Shown here: piece by piece, positions 35,530 to 46,729 of the stretch
How the letters are laid out: every line of letters begins with the position of its first letter
Numbering within the stretch: position 1 is the stretch's first letter
Assembly (NCBI GenBank): GCA_031763025.1
Contig: JASSKH010000025.1
Coordinates: 9,601,665-9,665,664 of the forward strand
Origin: Macrocystis pyrifera
Taxonomy: Eukaryota > Sar > Phaeophyceae > Laminariales > Laminariaceae
Direction: 5' to 3'
DNA length: 64,000 nt
Made by a program: the position numbers and the translations under genes
The notes under the pieces: generated by a model
What the model saw: the letters and a program-made list of their open reading frames with translations, nothing else
Databases searched by the model: none
What the model was told of the DNA's origin: nothing

Positions 35530-36250
35530 ATAGGCAAGTACCGTGGTATGCCCGATCAGGCGAGAGCCTGGGTTTCGTCGAATGTTATTTTTCGAAATTG
35601 TGTGTGATGATAAGATCATGCGCGATACGGATTGTGCATGTTCATATAATTAAAGAAAACAAAAGCTAGGAAATCGAGGGTTCCGTTGGACTTTCTATCG
35701 CTACGTATCTCCTCGCGCAAGGAGCATATTTCATGCTGTACGATACAGTGATGATGGGTTCCACCGAAATGTTTGGCTCTGTGGGTAAATAAACTGTATG
35801 CCGTTACAGTAGTTCTAACGATTATATGTCCTACATACCTCACAAATTTTTGCAATTAAAAAATTATTAAAGACGGCAATTACATTTATTCGTTCTTCGG
35901 GCACACTTCTTCCTCAATATTGTATGTACTACAAACTATTTCGTTTACACAACGCCATCGTTTTGACTCTATGAAATATCCCTATTTAATATCTTCTATG
36001 AAGTATCCCTATTTAATATCTTCTATGAAATATTTCTACTTCATATCTTCTATGAAATATCTCTATTTCATATCTACAATGAAATATCTATTCATATCTA
36101 AGTTCTAACAATAGGTTTTAATTACTACCCGAAATCGGACGTCCCACTTACTGAATAAACACTGTAAGGCATACGATCGTATTTACTTTTGCAATACCCT
36201 CATTTACTTCATCTGGCGCTGTCATCTCGGGGGCTGAAGGGCCGTCCATT
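35530..36250 (-). repeat. Composite repeat, P arm (minus)
   Basis: Inverse P landmarks (ATTCGTTCTTCGGGCACAC, AGGGCCGTCCATTCCCTAGG). It contains five 27-bp tandem units at 35971-36100 that are absent from other P copies. Confidence 0.65.
35971..36100 (+). repeat. 27-bp tandem array, five units
   Basis: Unit ATGAAATATCCCTATTTAAT plus ATCTTCT, increasingly degenerate towards the right. It happens to read MKYPYLISS repeatedly in one frame. Confidence 0.85.
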
Positions 36251-36269
36251 CCCTAGGATCTATGTATTG

Positions 36270-38200
36270 AATAAATATAGCCTTGACGCCCACTTCAAAA
36301 TGTTGAAAGCCCTGATGCCCACTTGCAATATTGAAACACAGTTGAGCTTTGATGCCCACAATTTGTTTTTCGCACAACAATAAAATGTTTGCTACAACGT
36401 TAGTTCTACTCCGTGTCTGTATCGTGCAACGCTTAGGTCGACCCTTCTCAGCACTCGTCCCGCCAGGACCTGCACGACGAAGCCCACGATACACATTGGA
36501 CACATAGCGGCGTATTCAGCGACAACCACACACAATTATCTAATCTACAGACGACGGCAAAGCATATACCTGTTGAACAATACGACGAAATACCACTCTG
36601 CGTCGCCATTAGTTTCCACCTTGACAAGCCTCCTTCCATCTATAATATATTCTTGTTGTAGCCTCTGAAACACCCAACCCAGCACAACGGCGTTTCTATC
36701 TCCTTGTCGCACGAAAATTTCTACCTCTTGGCAGCACAGGCAGCACAAAGAGCACCTGACAAACGCGTACACGATCGCATAGCTACGACAAGAAACTTGG
36801 ATATCTCACAGTACAGAGGGACGACAACGCCACACATATCGCCGTCCGTACACCCACCCATACAACAAAGACATACAGCAGCTGACAAACGCGTGCACTA
36901 ATGCATAGCTACGACAGAAACTTGGACACCTTACAGATCAATACAGGGGGATGACAACGCCCAACATATCGCCGTCCGTACATCCACATAGACGAGAGAC
37001 AAGCACACACAGAATAGCTGTCTATACATTCACCTAGACGATACCCAAACACCAGTCGACATCAATGACCTATCAGTGATTGTTGTTACGAAGTTTATGC
37101 CTGCTTCCAGCACACGTCTTTATGTCATTCTAGGACATGTTACACAACAGTACCAGGATCACACACGTACTACGCACACCCACCCTTGTTAGTTACGAAG
37201 AAATGACACCGCTGCAGTGCTCGCACACGTACACGGACGCATATTTTCTAACAGGCAATTTACATATCTTTCACAACAGTAGAGCGACGACGACACCACA
37301 CCTTTTGCAGTCCGTAAATCCGCCAAAGACGACAGCACGGACACCAGCCTTACTTGATGACTTATCACCCCTTGTTGCTTACCACTGCAACTCCCAGTAG
37401 TACATCATACCGGTGCAAAGTTTCTATGCGTAGGCGCGTCTTTCTGTCAATCACATAGAAGTATCCGCACATCCGCACTCCCAATTCCACACACAAGTGC
37501 ACCGGTAGTTCCTACGAGTACGTCCTTATATAAATCAAACTGCAGTGTCGACACATCCCACACGTTTACATAACACACGCGCACGCTGTCAATAATTGTT
37601 AAGTAGCTTGTGTATCTCACGAATGATTTACTACTGTACTGGTGAATTAAGCGCGTTTTCTGTTTCAGATCCGACGCAGTCAGAATAAATTTTCACGCCG
37701 CATTTGTGATCCATTCCTCTCATATATGCACTATTATAGCGTTACTTTGCTCCGTATGCAAACGCCCTCTCCGTGCTTCACTACGTATCCAATCGCCAGC
37801 AACGATGCTGTCGGCTACGAAAAGTTCAAGCGCAAAGATGACTGACTATGCTCTACTACATATACCACCCACTTGCTATACCTGGCAACCTACCGCATCT
37901 ACCCTGTCTATTTCCGAACTGTGTTCATTCATTTTGGTACACAACCTGACCTTACGCCTTCCACATTCTCTTTTTCTTCCTCCGGCTACCCTCCTGCGTG
38001 CACGACTATTACGGGGGACCATAGTAAATAGGACCTACAGTACACAAAAAAAACTATATATTTACATACTTTTACTGAACAAATATTTGGTCCTATTAGC
38101 TATGGTCCCCCGTAGTAGCAGGCCATCCGATAAAGTACCGCGAATACCCCAACCACTGCGGAGGTTTCAACACATGCTTCTCCCAACCCCATTCCTTCTC
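36270..38200 (+). repeat. Composite repeat core, copy E (Q-S-R, plus)
   Basis: Q (36270-37100), S (37100-37600), R (37600-38200), carrying the 101-bp MITE at 38012. AGTACCGCGAATAC of block R is at about 38134. Confidence 0.7.
38012..38112. mobile_element. MITE of 101 bp, TA-flanked
   Basis: Same family as 7576-7672: CGGGGGACCATAGT end, CCCCCG end, TA on both sides. It interrupts a composite repeat whose other copy (34270-34300) reads straight through. Confidence 0.82.
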
Positions 38201-38214
38201 TCGATTGACATGTG

Positions 38215-39625
38215 GTACATCGCAGCGAACCCGATAGGCAGCCTCAGAGTATCAACACGAATTAATGTTTGATTATGTTTTATGCGTTTTATCTAAATTT
38301 GGGGGTAGCTCCCACTGATAGTTGTCACTTCCTGTGGTCTTGCGAGACAGATCGAAATGAACATTCTATTACCGTTCGTGGGCATATTTCTATCTCGACA
38401 TGTTCTCGGTGCATATTTTATGCTGTGCGATACACATGAAATAAGCACCACTGAAATAAATGTTCGTCTCGGTGGATAAGTTGTCTGACGTTAAACATTT
38501 GACATATGTAAACTCAAGAGAGGGTGATATTTCGACTCTCTGCGCCGAATTCCATATCGCGATACTCGTACACGAAAATAAATCCCTCGATATAAAACTC
38601 ACTATTGGGTTTTCTGCCAGAAAAACGCGAGATATAACGTCGGTGAAATAAAAATAGTCAGCAAGTCTACACACACGTAGAACACTGCATGGGCTCGAGG
38701 ACGTGGCTGCTGCTACTGCAGCTGCTTCTCTACGTAGCTCGGCAGGTTAGAGCGCCCGCGTACACCATGGACTTGGCTCTTGGCATAGACGAGGGCGCAG
38801 CACGGACACGTTTTGTGCTCGTGCTGAGACGTGTCCGCCAAAAATTAAAGGTCCGGTTGGCGCTACCCGCTTGTTCCCGGATAGGGTGCAGCGTGGCGTG
38901 TTGGGGACATGGGTTGGGGCAACTCCGGCAGAAAGACCCCCAGCCGGGGCACTGGATGCTATGCCGTGGATCCGCCTCTCCCCGACCAAGGAAGCACCCG
39001 TCTGCCGTACTCTTTCAGCCTAGTCGTGGCGGCCACTGCTGCTGTTGTTGTTGTCCTAGCTGGAAGGGTAATGATTGGATGACCAAGTAGAGAGGACAAG
39101 CTGTTTCCAATTTTGTCTGCCAAATTCGGCTCTACTAGCAAAAAGAGAACACAAATATGTGCTTTACCCCAAGGTGATATTCGTGTGTTGCGGACCACGC
39201 ATCGCGCAAATATCACCTATACCCGACGTTCGTATAAAACTCGAGAGGCATAATAGTTTGGCTCTAAACGTCAAATATCGCGATATTCTTGAGTTTTATA
39301 TGTGTCTATTAGTTCTAACACATATCTATCACCTCCCAAATCTATGAAGAAATTAAATAAAAATCGAAGACGGCAATTACAATTCGTTCTTCGGGAACAC
39401 GTGTTACTCGATATTATTTTTACTACGAACTAATGTATATACAAATTGTGATCGCTTTGAGTACACGACTCTTTACTATTTCATATATTCTAACAATACT
39501 GGTATAAATCTTTACACGAAATCGCATGTCCCACTTGCTGAATGCCGGTACCAGGTAAACGACCATGAGGCATACATGGTAGATTTTTGTCATGTGGCCC
39601 TGCAGCCGTGGGGGCGGGAAAGCCG
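38215..39625 (-). repeat. Composite repeat, P arm (minus), split
   Basis: P sequence at 38215-38509 and 39298-39625 is interrupted by the 788-bp insertion. It begins with the inverse of the P end and finishes GGGAAAGCCGGTTATTCCCT. TACCAGGTA at 39549-39557. Confidence 0.65.
38510..39297. mobile_element. 788-bp insertion with 10-bp TIRs
   Basis: The ends AAACTCAAGA and TCTTGAGTTT are inverted repeats, with ATATGT duplicated at 38504-38509 and 39298-39303. It splits a composite-repeat arm that is continuous in other copies. Near each end lies the palindrome ATATCGCGATAT or a close variant. A GC-rich open stretch inside (38689-39090) is not a convincing gene. The superfamily is unknown. Confidence 0.6.
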
Positions 39626-39647
39626 GTTATTCCCTGGTGTATATGTA

Positions 39648-39674
39648 TGTTGTTGTTGTTGTTGTTGTTGTTGA
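39648..39674 (+). repeat. (GTT)n microsatellite
   Basis: About eight GTT units at the edge of a composite-repeat arm. Confidence 0.9.
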
Positions 39675-40396
39675 TGTTGTCTTCACATTAAATCGTCCTT
39701 TCTACCCAGCTTCATTAGTACGCCCAACGTCCGTCCTGATTCCTCAGCCTAGAGAGGTACTGATTCTATGGTCACAGAGGAAGACAAAGAAAAAAAAATA
39801 GTCGCAAATTCAAGGGTCAAGCAAGTAAGTGAAGTCCCAGCTTACCGAGTACGAGAACATAACAACACAAGCAAGACTAGAAAATAAGAACAAAAGACAA
39901 TAAAACAAAAATAAGTTCTGCAATGAAACAGAATACAAATGACGCAAGAAGATCAGAAAGGCTGCTATTATAGACAGAAAGCATACGTACTCAGGAAGAA
40001 CATGTAGCTGCCGCGCGGACGAAGCAAAAAGAACGAGAGGAAGATACCGGCACACGGACGGCGGGGCGGGGAAAGGAAAACAAAGGGAGAGACAAGGCAA
40101 AAAAGAAATGAACATCGTACTCCAGGCGGTGATAGTAACATGGGTGCCCGTCTGATCTACAAAATCGATTCGGGAACCTAGCCACACCCTTTGCCGTCCT
40201 CCTTCCTACTCTCGTCAATAGCGGTGCCAAGTGTTAGTACTGCCGCTGTCGAGCCCCCCCCCCTCCATTGAACAACTCAACAAGAAACAAACTATACCTG
40301 CTAGACTTCAAAAGCTAATCAAACCGATACTTAGCCGTCAGATCTATCGTTTCGTTTCTATATTCGTCGACAGCTGTGTCGGTACGGCTGCCCCAA

Positions 40397-40443
40397 CCCC
40401 CCCCCCCCCCCCCCCCCCCCCCTCCCCTCCCCTCCCCTCCCCT
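40397..40443. repeat. Poly(C) tract and CTCCC repeats
   Basis: 26 consecutive C followed by four CTCCC units; G-quadruplex-capable on the minus strand. Confidence 0.95.
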
Positions 40444-40706
40444 CCTTGTCGCTGCTCTTGGCTCCCTCAGCTGCGTGGCGCAGCCGGCTTCTCTGCGCCT
40501 CGTTCCTGTGCCACCTCACCATGAACAGTCCGCCGCTTCGACGACCCCCCGGTACCACTTCCCGCTCTTCTCAGCGGCCTTCGGCCATAACACCGTCTCT
40601 ACTCCAAACAGCAAAAGGGAGCTTTCCATGGACCTCTCGGTGGCTTGAAAAACCCTGAGGTATATCCATCTGGTATATATTTTTGCGTGCTGGATGAAGT
40701 TTGTTG

Positions 40707-40732
40707 CTTAACCCTAACCCTATAAACCCTAA
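40707..40732. repeat. Short telomere-like CCCTAA stretch
   Basis: TTAACCCTAACCC followed by TATAAACCCTAAC: three to four imperfect CCCTAA/CCCTAAA units at the left edge of the 75-bp minisatellite. Too short to be a telomere. Confidence 0.5.
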
Positions 40733-41325
40733 CGCTGACCCTCGTCAGCTTTGCACCAGCTGAGCACGATCAAACTAAGGTAACTGGCCATGACCCTGAT
40801 AACGCTGTCTAGAGTTACTACTATCCTGTCCCGACTCGGAACAATCAAGGCCAGGCAACTAACTGGCCATGACCACAGCACCTATGTATGACATTATTTT
40901 GCGGCTTAGAGCACTCACGGTCCGGCAACTAACTGGTCATGACCTCGAAGCCACCGTCTAGAGTTACTGCTATCCTATTCGGACTCGGAACAATCACGAT
41001 CGGGCAACTGGGCATGACGGTTCGGTAAGTCGCAATAGCCGCAGTAATTGGGTCTAGAGTTATATCTCGACTCGGCAGGCTCACGGTCAGGCAACTCGCC
41101 ATGACTATGACAATGTCTCCGCTTTCTGCTCTTCTTGTTGGTCTCGGTATAATCAAGGACAGATAATTGACCACGCCCACAGTAATTATATGTCCTGATA
41201 ATCCTCAACGCGAAACAAAACGGGTCGGGCAGCTCACCCTGTCCCTGGTACCGATATCTAGCCTTACTACTAGTATGTTATAACTCAGCGCCATCAAGGT
41301 CAGTAACTGGCCATGACTAGAGATT
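40730..41325 (+). repeat. Minisatellite, about 75-bp unit, 7-8 copies
   Basis: CATGAC or a variant recurs near 40790, 40868, 40938, 41012, 41100, 41171 and 41313, each within AACTGGCCATGAC. TCTAGAGTTACTRCTATCC and CGACTCGGAACAATC recur between them. Confidence 0.8.
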
Positions 41326-41581
41326 TTGTTGCACCCAAAGCAGAGCCTGGACCGGCAAAGTTTTGCAAGATTGGGGGTGATGTTATAGGATCGTGGAAGC
41401 CTGCTCCGGTTGAACTGTTTGCTCGTGCATTTGAGGATGCGATATCACCAGGTATGATCCGACATTCACGTGTTTCTCGGATAAAACGATCAACTTGTAC
41501 TCTCGACCTATGGATCCATTCTTGATTGTAGAACGTGAAGCGGAAGCTTGGCGGAGGGCACTTCGCCGTCTTGCCGTACAA
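41300..41581 (-). pseudogene. RFTF-type protein fragment, second copy
   Basis: Homologous in translation to 21639-21860 (SFRFTFYNQE, CRIIPGDI). It lies on the opposite strand and adjoins the acidic-repeat relic at 41.85-42.56 kb, as at 20.5-21.9 kb. Confidence 0.4.
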
Positions 41582-41849
41582 GAGTCTATTTCGACGAATC
41601 CATACTCATAATCTGGGAATCGATCATACCAGTAGAGCATTATTGTGAATGACGTCCATCGAAGGGGGCTGGGGTCACTCAGAAGCGTGGTTAATACAGG
41701 TCGAAGTACTGTAGTCAGCGCCAGGCTAGCCAAGACCCTAAGTGCAAGGAATTGGAAGCATACATTTTTCTTCTTGACGTTGCATCAACGCTTTATCAGT
41801 ACAGACCGATTTTTTCGGATCGGTGAGTCCACCGGTTGAGATTTTCGAA

Positions 41850-42560
41850 CCTCCAGGGTTTTGTCAACACCAGGTCTTCGTCGTTTGACTGATTTCTCCC
41901 ACAGCTTCGGTGGATCCGTTTCTTCTTAAGATCCGGATCGTACCTTTGTTGGTGGTAATTCAGGTGGTGGTGCTGTGTTGCATCCTGCCAAGAACAATGA
42001 TGCAGGACTGTATACGCACGACTGTTACTTCAAATGTCTACGTGGTCATGATCCACTTGTTTCTACAATGGACGGGCGAGGCGCATCAACATCCATCATT
42101 ACTGCAGGTGCTGTTCCGGATATATCCACTACTGGCGGAAGATCTTTAGTGCGGAATTCGTAGCAATCAGAATCAAAATTGTGGGACTGCTTTTACCCGG
42201 GTTCAACACATGCCCTTCGATGTATTCCAGATCGATCTGTTGTTGTTTCTTCTGCTGCACTTGTATCTTTTCCGAGGAGACCTCAACAAAGGATGTGGAT
42301 GCGTGTGAGGAATCTGAGTTTGTTGTGTACATACCCGTCGTCGTTCCTTCTGCTGAACTGCTTCTGGTGAGACCGTAACGGAGGATGGGCGTGGGTGTAT
42401 GTGAGGAGCCTGAGATTGTTCATGACATACCGGTCGCCGTTGCTTCTGCTCAACTGATATCCGTATTTAAAGCCCTCAATGGATGTAGATGTGTGCGAGA
42501 ACTCGGAGTTTGAGGTGGATATACTCGTATCTGTGTTTGCAGACTTCGGTTCGTTACAGA
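41850..42560 (+). pseudogene. Acidic-repeat protein family, relic copy iv
   Basis: Reads GGNSGGGAVLHPAKNNDAGL (from about 41950), then DRSVVV, then repeats: STKDVDACEESEFVVYIPVV (42290), CEEPEIVHDIPVA (42400), MDVDVCENSEFEVDI (42480). The frames shift between blocks. Order of domains is the same as in the inverted copies. Confidence 0.5.
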
Positions 42561-42649
42561 CACCGGCGATATCTTGATAATGATGTTAATAACTCTTTGG
42601 GGGTCTGGTTAGCTTCCTCTTCGACATTTTACTGTACTTTTGCTCCAAG

Positions 42650-43980
42650 CTGTCATACGCCGTGTGCAAACTTCTGGTAATGCGAAAAATCGCCACAAGC
42701 GCCTATTATCCCAACGACAGCGGCGGCGTCGAGCGCGTCAACCATACCATGGCTCAGATGCCAGCGATGGTCTGCAACGGACGACAGGACGACTGGGACA
42801 TCCACTTGCCGCACGTGGATTTTCTTCAACAATTCCGTCAGCGTTGTCAACGGGTTGGCCCCCATAAGGTGCACATGAACCGCCTCCCCCCTCGCCTTTC
42901 CCTCTCCATTTTCGAACAACACAACGCCCAACGCCACCACTAATCCTCGCCCGCGACCAACTGGAATACTGCCACTTCACCCACGACCGCCAACGGCGTG
43001 CGTATGCGCTAGTGCGTGAACAACATATTATCACGGTCTCTCGCGTGGAGCGTCGTAACTCAGCGCCCTCAGACGCATTCAAGCAACGCTCTACCTGCAC
43101 CATTAGTGACTGGGTGTGGATCTACAACACCACTGCCACTATTCGCCAGGGTGCGGAATCTGGCACAGACGCCCGAGATTCTCAAGGCGAAGGTATCTCT
43201 CAACTGGACGGGCCCTTTCAAAACGTAGCTGTCGGCCCCGCGCCCTCCGACCCGACGCCGGACATCCGCCCTGTGGACGCCGAATCGTTGTACTTCAACC
43301 TTCCTAACGGCATGCCGGGTGCTGACGCCCACTGTCGCGTGTCGGTAGTCCGCTGCAAATTTTGCACCGACCCACATGACACAACCAACCTCCCCCGATA
43401 CCTTCCCGCTGGACTAAAACAATGGGTCCTCAACAAACCACACCACCACATCTCCCCCCTTCCACGTCACCACCGACGACGTTTCGGTGCCCATTGAGCG
43501 GTAGAAGTCGAGTAAGATTTCCAGCCACCGGTCAGCACGAGGCCGGGGCGGAGTCATCGCCGTTCTCTACGAGACACACTGGAAAAGCCTCCTTGGGCCG
43601 TCTTGGGAAAGTGAATCGGACCTCCTTCACTCTCGTCAATCCAACCTCAACAACTACTGGGCCGGCGCGCGCCTGCAATTTGGACAGGCGAACAGAGCGT
43701 ACCGCCGTTTGCGCGTGGGTGCCGCTCAACGCGAGCTCGCCCGCGACAAGACCGCCCGTTATCTGCCTCCTGGATACAGCTACGTCAACCAGCAAACCTG
43801 ACCTCGCCGATTTAACGGCACCACCCTGCCTCTCGGCGCTCACTTCTGGTGTAAGGGTCAAGATCATCTTTGATGGATCGGGAAAATTTCCGGGCACCCT
43901 TCAACTTCTGGACAGTACGTAGTTCGCTTCTTGGGCGACCCTGGACCGGTCAAGCTCGCGCTATCTTCTGCCCGGTATAT
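42650..43980 (+). pseudogene. Ty3/gypsy integrase C-terminus with chromodomain-like tail
   Basis: SAYYPNDSGGVERVNHTMAQ (about 42690) contains the catalytic Glu of a DD-E integrase. It is followed by VREQHIITVSR..., LNWTGPFK in a shifted frame (43190), and a tail with RGRGGVIAVLYETHWKSLLG and PSWESE (about 43540-43610). That tail is the pattern of a chromodomain-type module (YxVxWKG..TWE). The frame then runs through an in-frame TGA (43872) to FLGDPGPVKLALSSARY. At least three shifts or stops make it a relic. It differs clearly from the integrase at 23-24 kb. Confidence 0.72.
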
Positions 43981-43984
43981 ACTA

Positions 43985-44960
43985 CGGCTCTTGGAGCCGT
44001 TCGCGGCTCGTGGTGTCTGCGAGTACACCAAGGAAGCTCTCTCACGCGTGGTGTTGTGAGCGATGTCGACGAGTCCCGCATGACTGAATTATCTGGCTCT
44101 GCCGACTTGAACACGTTCCCTAACCCCGTCGCCAATTTTGTTTTCGCGTGCGTGGCTTCTGTAGTCGCCGGGGCTGGGGTTGATCTCGTGACTATTTTTG
44201 TGATCCCTTTGTTTTGTTGTGCTGTAGGTGTACTGTTTGTTTGACTTTCCACGAATTCTACTGCCGTTTCGTGCTTTCATGGAAAGCAACTGCTGAGTTC
44301 TTGCGCCGAGTGGGCTTATGGTTGGATCAACCTGCAGCCTTGTCATTCGGTCATGCGTGTCTTGCGTTCCGTATCTACGACGGTTCTGCCCCCCTTTTCG
44401 AGAGCGGCGGAAACATTCGTTCGCTTTGTGGTTCCTTCTCGGGACCTATTTCGATTCTACAGGACCTGCGCAACCAGCCGTACCAGTTTCTTGTTGTTTT
44501 TCTTGTATCCGTTGGCCTTTCTCTGGTTTTCCTGAGGAATGTTCGCGAGCCTTTTATACGCATGTTACAGGTTGCCCAAGGTCCAGGTCTGACCACATTC
44601 GCCGTTCATGCGTTCACCTTCCGCCTTCTTAATATCTCCAAGCAGGCCGAGGTGACAGATTTCGTTATTTTTTAGCGACAGTTTGCATTCCGCTCACTCC
44701 CGCGCGATATTGCACAGGCCGTAACAATATCTGCTCATTTAGTGTTTTGTGTTCTAGCGCGCTCAGTGTCGACGAAATCTCGCACTCGTCCTTTCCGCCC
44801 TCTTTTTATGGGATCGGGTCTCGATTGTTTTGGGTTCTCTTATTGCGTGATTTCCTGTATGCCGACACTGTCCTCACTCTTCAAGTGAGCTCCGTCGCGG
44901 CAGTACATGTTCCGTTTCGTTAGCCTCCCGATTGATTTTCATTTCTGCGAAGCACCCCGT
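43985..44960. other. Unassigned region after the chromodomain relic
   Basis: It could contain the 3' LTR of the relic, but no repeated end or polypurine tract is recognised. Open stretches such as 44214-44675 are not convincing. Confidence 0.4.
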
Positions 44961-44961
44961 G

Positions 44962-45096
44962 CCTTCGCAGTGGGTAGTGTGATAGTTTTTTTTTTGTTCT
45001 TTGCGTTTCGCTCTCAGGTACCTTCAAATCCTTCGCAGTGGGTAGTGTGATAGTTTTTTTTTGTTCTTTGCGTTTCGCTCTCAGGTACCTTCAAAT
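44962..45096 (+). repeat. 68-bp tandem duplication
   Basis: CCTTCGCAGTGGGTAGTGTG... repeated at 44962-45029 and 45030-45096, identical except for one T in the T run. A recent event. Confidence 0.95.
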
Positions 45097-45480
45097 GGTA
45101 CCTTGCTCCAATATTAATAGCCTTAGCTTACATTGCTCCTGGCTACGCGAGGGCCACACCGCTTCCTCGAGTTTTGTTCCTCGATTTGCGTCCGGGTAGT
45201 TCCATTGATAGCTTGTTTCGCCTACTTTCGCGTACCCGTATTTTTGTTGTCTAATTCGCAGTATCTACGTTTAATTGGTTACAGCCTTACAAGTTTAGAG
45301 GTGTGGCTTGTGAAGCGCCGCATCTTCGATCCATTTTTCGAATTCTCCGTATTGGTTGGTTCGTGCCTGAGTTTTTTATGAATCCGCATATACGGCCCTT
45401 CAGGGTGGGCTAGTGTCATGATATCCCCTCCGCCCTGTTGCGGGATTATAGTTTGTAGCAATCATCCCCTCATCATATCT

Positions 45481-45507
45481 GGCAGGCGTTATCGCCTGCC
45501 TTTCTGA
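45481..45507 (+). other. Perfect hairpin followed by CTGA
   Basis: GGCAGGCGTTATCGCCTGCC forms an 8-bp stem with a 4-nt loop; TTT and CTGA follow, then T. This is the layout of a Helitron 3' end (hairpin, CTRR, insertion before T), but the spacer is short and no matching 5' end was found. Confidence 0.3.
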
Positions 45508-45779
45508 TGAGTGCCTTGGCCCTTCGTTCCAAAGACATCTGGCTAGGCAAGCAGCAACTATGACAAGAGCTTGTAACTTTTTATCATCGTCAAGCTCCCT
45601 GTGTGAGTGATCAGAGCAGAGTCGAAGGCATCACATGTTAGCAGTAGTCGGTCCCTGGGTCCATACTGCCTCACACTTAACATAAGCACGTAGAAGCTAT
45701 CTGAAACAAGGGAAAAACCTGATGCCGCGTCATAGCGATAGAAATGAAGAGCCTATGAAGGTCACTATGCCATAGTTTA

Positions 45780-46240
45780 GGTACGAACACAAAGGGAGAG
45801 GAAACAGACTTTGTGTCAGAGGTCGGTCGAGCGATGAGAAGGGAGAATGCCTTTGTGTCCAATGGAGAAGGGTACGTTTTCCTTTGGCACTTGTCCAAGT
45901 CAAAGTTAAGAAGCTGGTTCGCCCGAAGTGTTTCTGAAGTCACATGTCATACGTAGGTGCGAATACAAAGGGAAGGAACAGACTTTGTGACAGAGGTCGA
46001 GCGATGAGAAGAGTAAATAGTAGAGGTCAAGATATTTTTGGCCTTGTTGCCAATGGAGAAGGGTGCGCTTTTCTTTGGTACTTGTTCAACGTCAAAGTTA
46101 AGACGCGGGTTAGCCCGATTTGTTTCTAGGGGCATGGTATCCCATTACACTTTTTTTTCCTCGTAGGCATTACGGTATTGCGAAAAGTGATTCCATAATT
46201 CTTGAGGTAAAATATAACAAATTGAAAAGTTCATGTATTT
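45780..46240 (+). repeat. Two tandem B repeats
   Basis: 45780-45935 and 45957-46130 are direct repeats (AGACTTTGTG..AGAGGTC..GAGCGATGAGAAG; CAATGGAGAAGGGTRCG). The second extends into GGCATGGTATCCCATTAC and a T-rich end. Confidence 0.75.
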
Positions 46241-46504
46241 TCAATCTGTAGTTTGTTAAGAAGAGACATTACTAGAATTTGGATGGGAAGAGGGGATAAA
46301 CTATTCGAAGGGGCAGATATGGGGCTGCATTTCTGAGAAGGCTTTGCCCATGATGCTGGATGGATCAGTGAGCAAGGAGGCAGGCAGAGCGCAAGGAAGA
46401 CCCAGCAAGTACAAGCACAGTGTGGTAGGCAGGCTTTAGGAGTTTCTTTCCCACCATCCTGCCCTAAAACAAAACAAAAAAGCTCAAGAGAGAAAGAGGG
46501 GGGG

Positions 46505-46725
46505 GGCTGATATTGTTGTGTACGTCTTGTGGAGAAGGGTGTGGCCAGTTTTCTGTGTTGCTTTGCTACTGGTTCAGCGTGAAAGTAAGAAACGGGGCCC
46601 AACTTGTTTCTGGGAGCACGATATCCCATTGTAAAATTGGTTTTTTTTTTTCCTATAGGCGTTATTTTTGCTACGAAAAAAAAAAATTTTTGAGCCAAAA
46701 TAAAACAAAGTAATGCTTTCTTTGT
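46505..46725 (+). repeat. B repeat
   Basis: GGAGAAGGGTGTGGCCAG, then CACGATATCCCATTGTA and a T tract followed by GGCGTTATTTTTGC. Confidence 0.65.
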
Positions 46726-46729
46726 GCGA

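Noticed and set aside
35920-36108. Repeated peptide MKYPYLISS
   Set aside because: A by-product of a 27-bp tandem array in a repeat arm; not present in other P copies.
38689-39090. 133-codon open reading frame (plus)
   Set aside because: Low-complexity GC-rich stretch inside the 788-bp insertion, mirrored by open frames on the minus strand; no motif.
40707-40732. A telomere
   Set aside because: Only three to four imperfect units, embedded in unrelated sequence on both sides.
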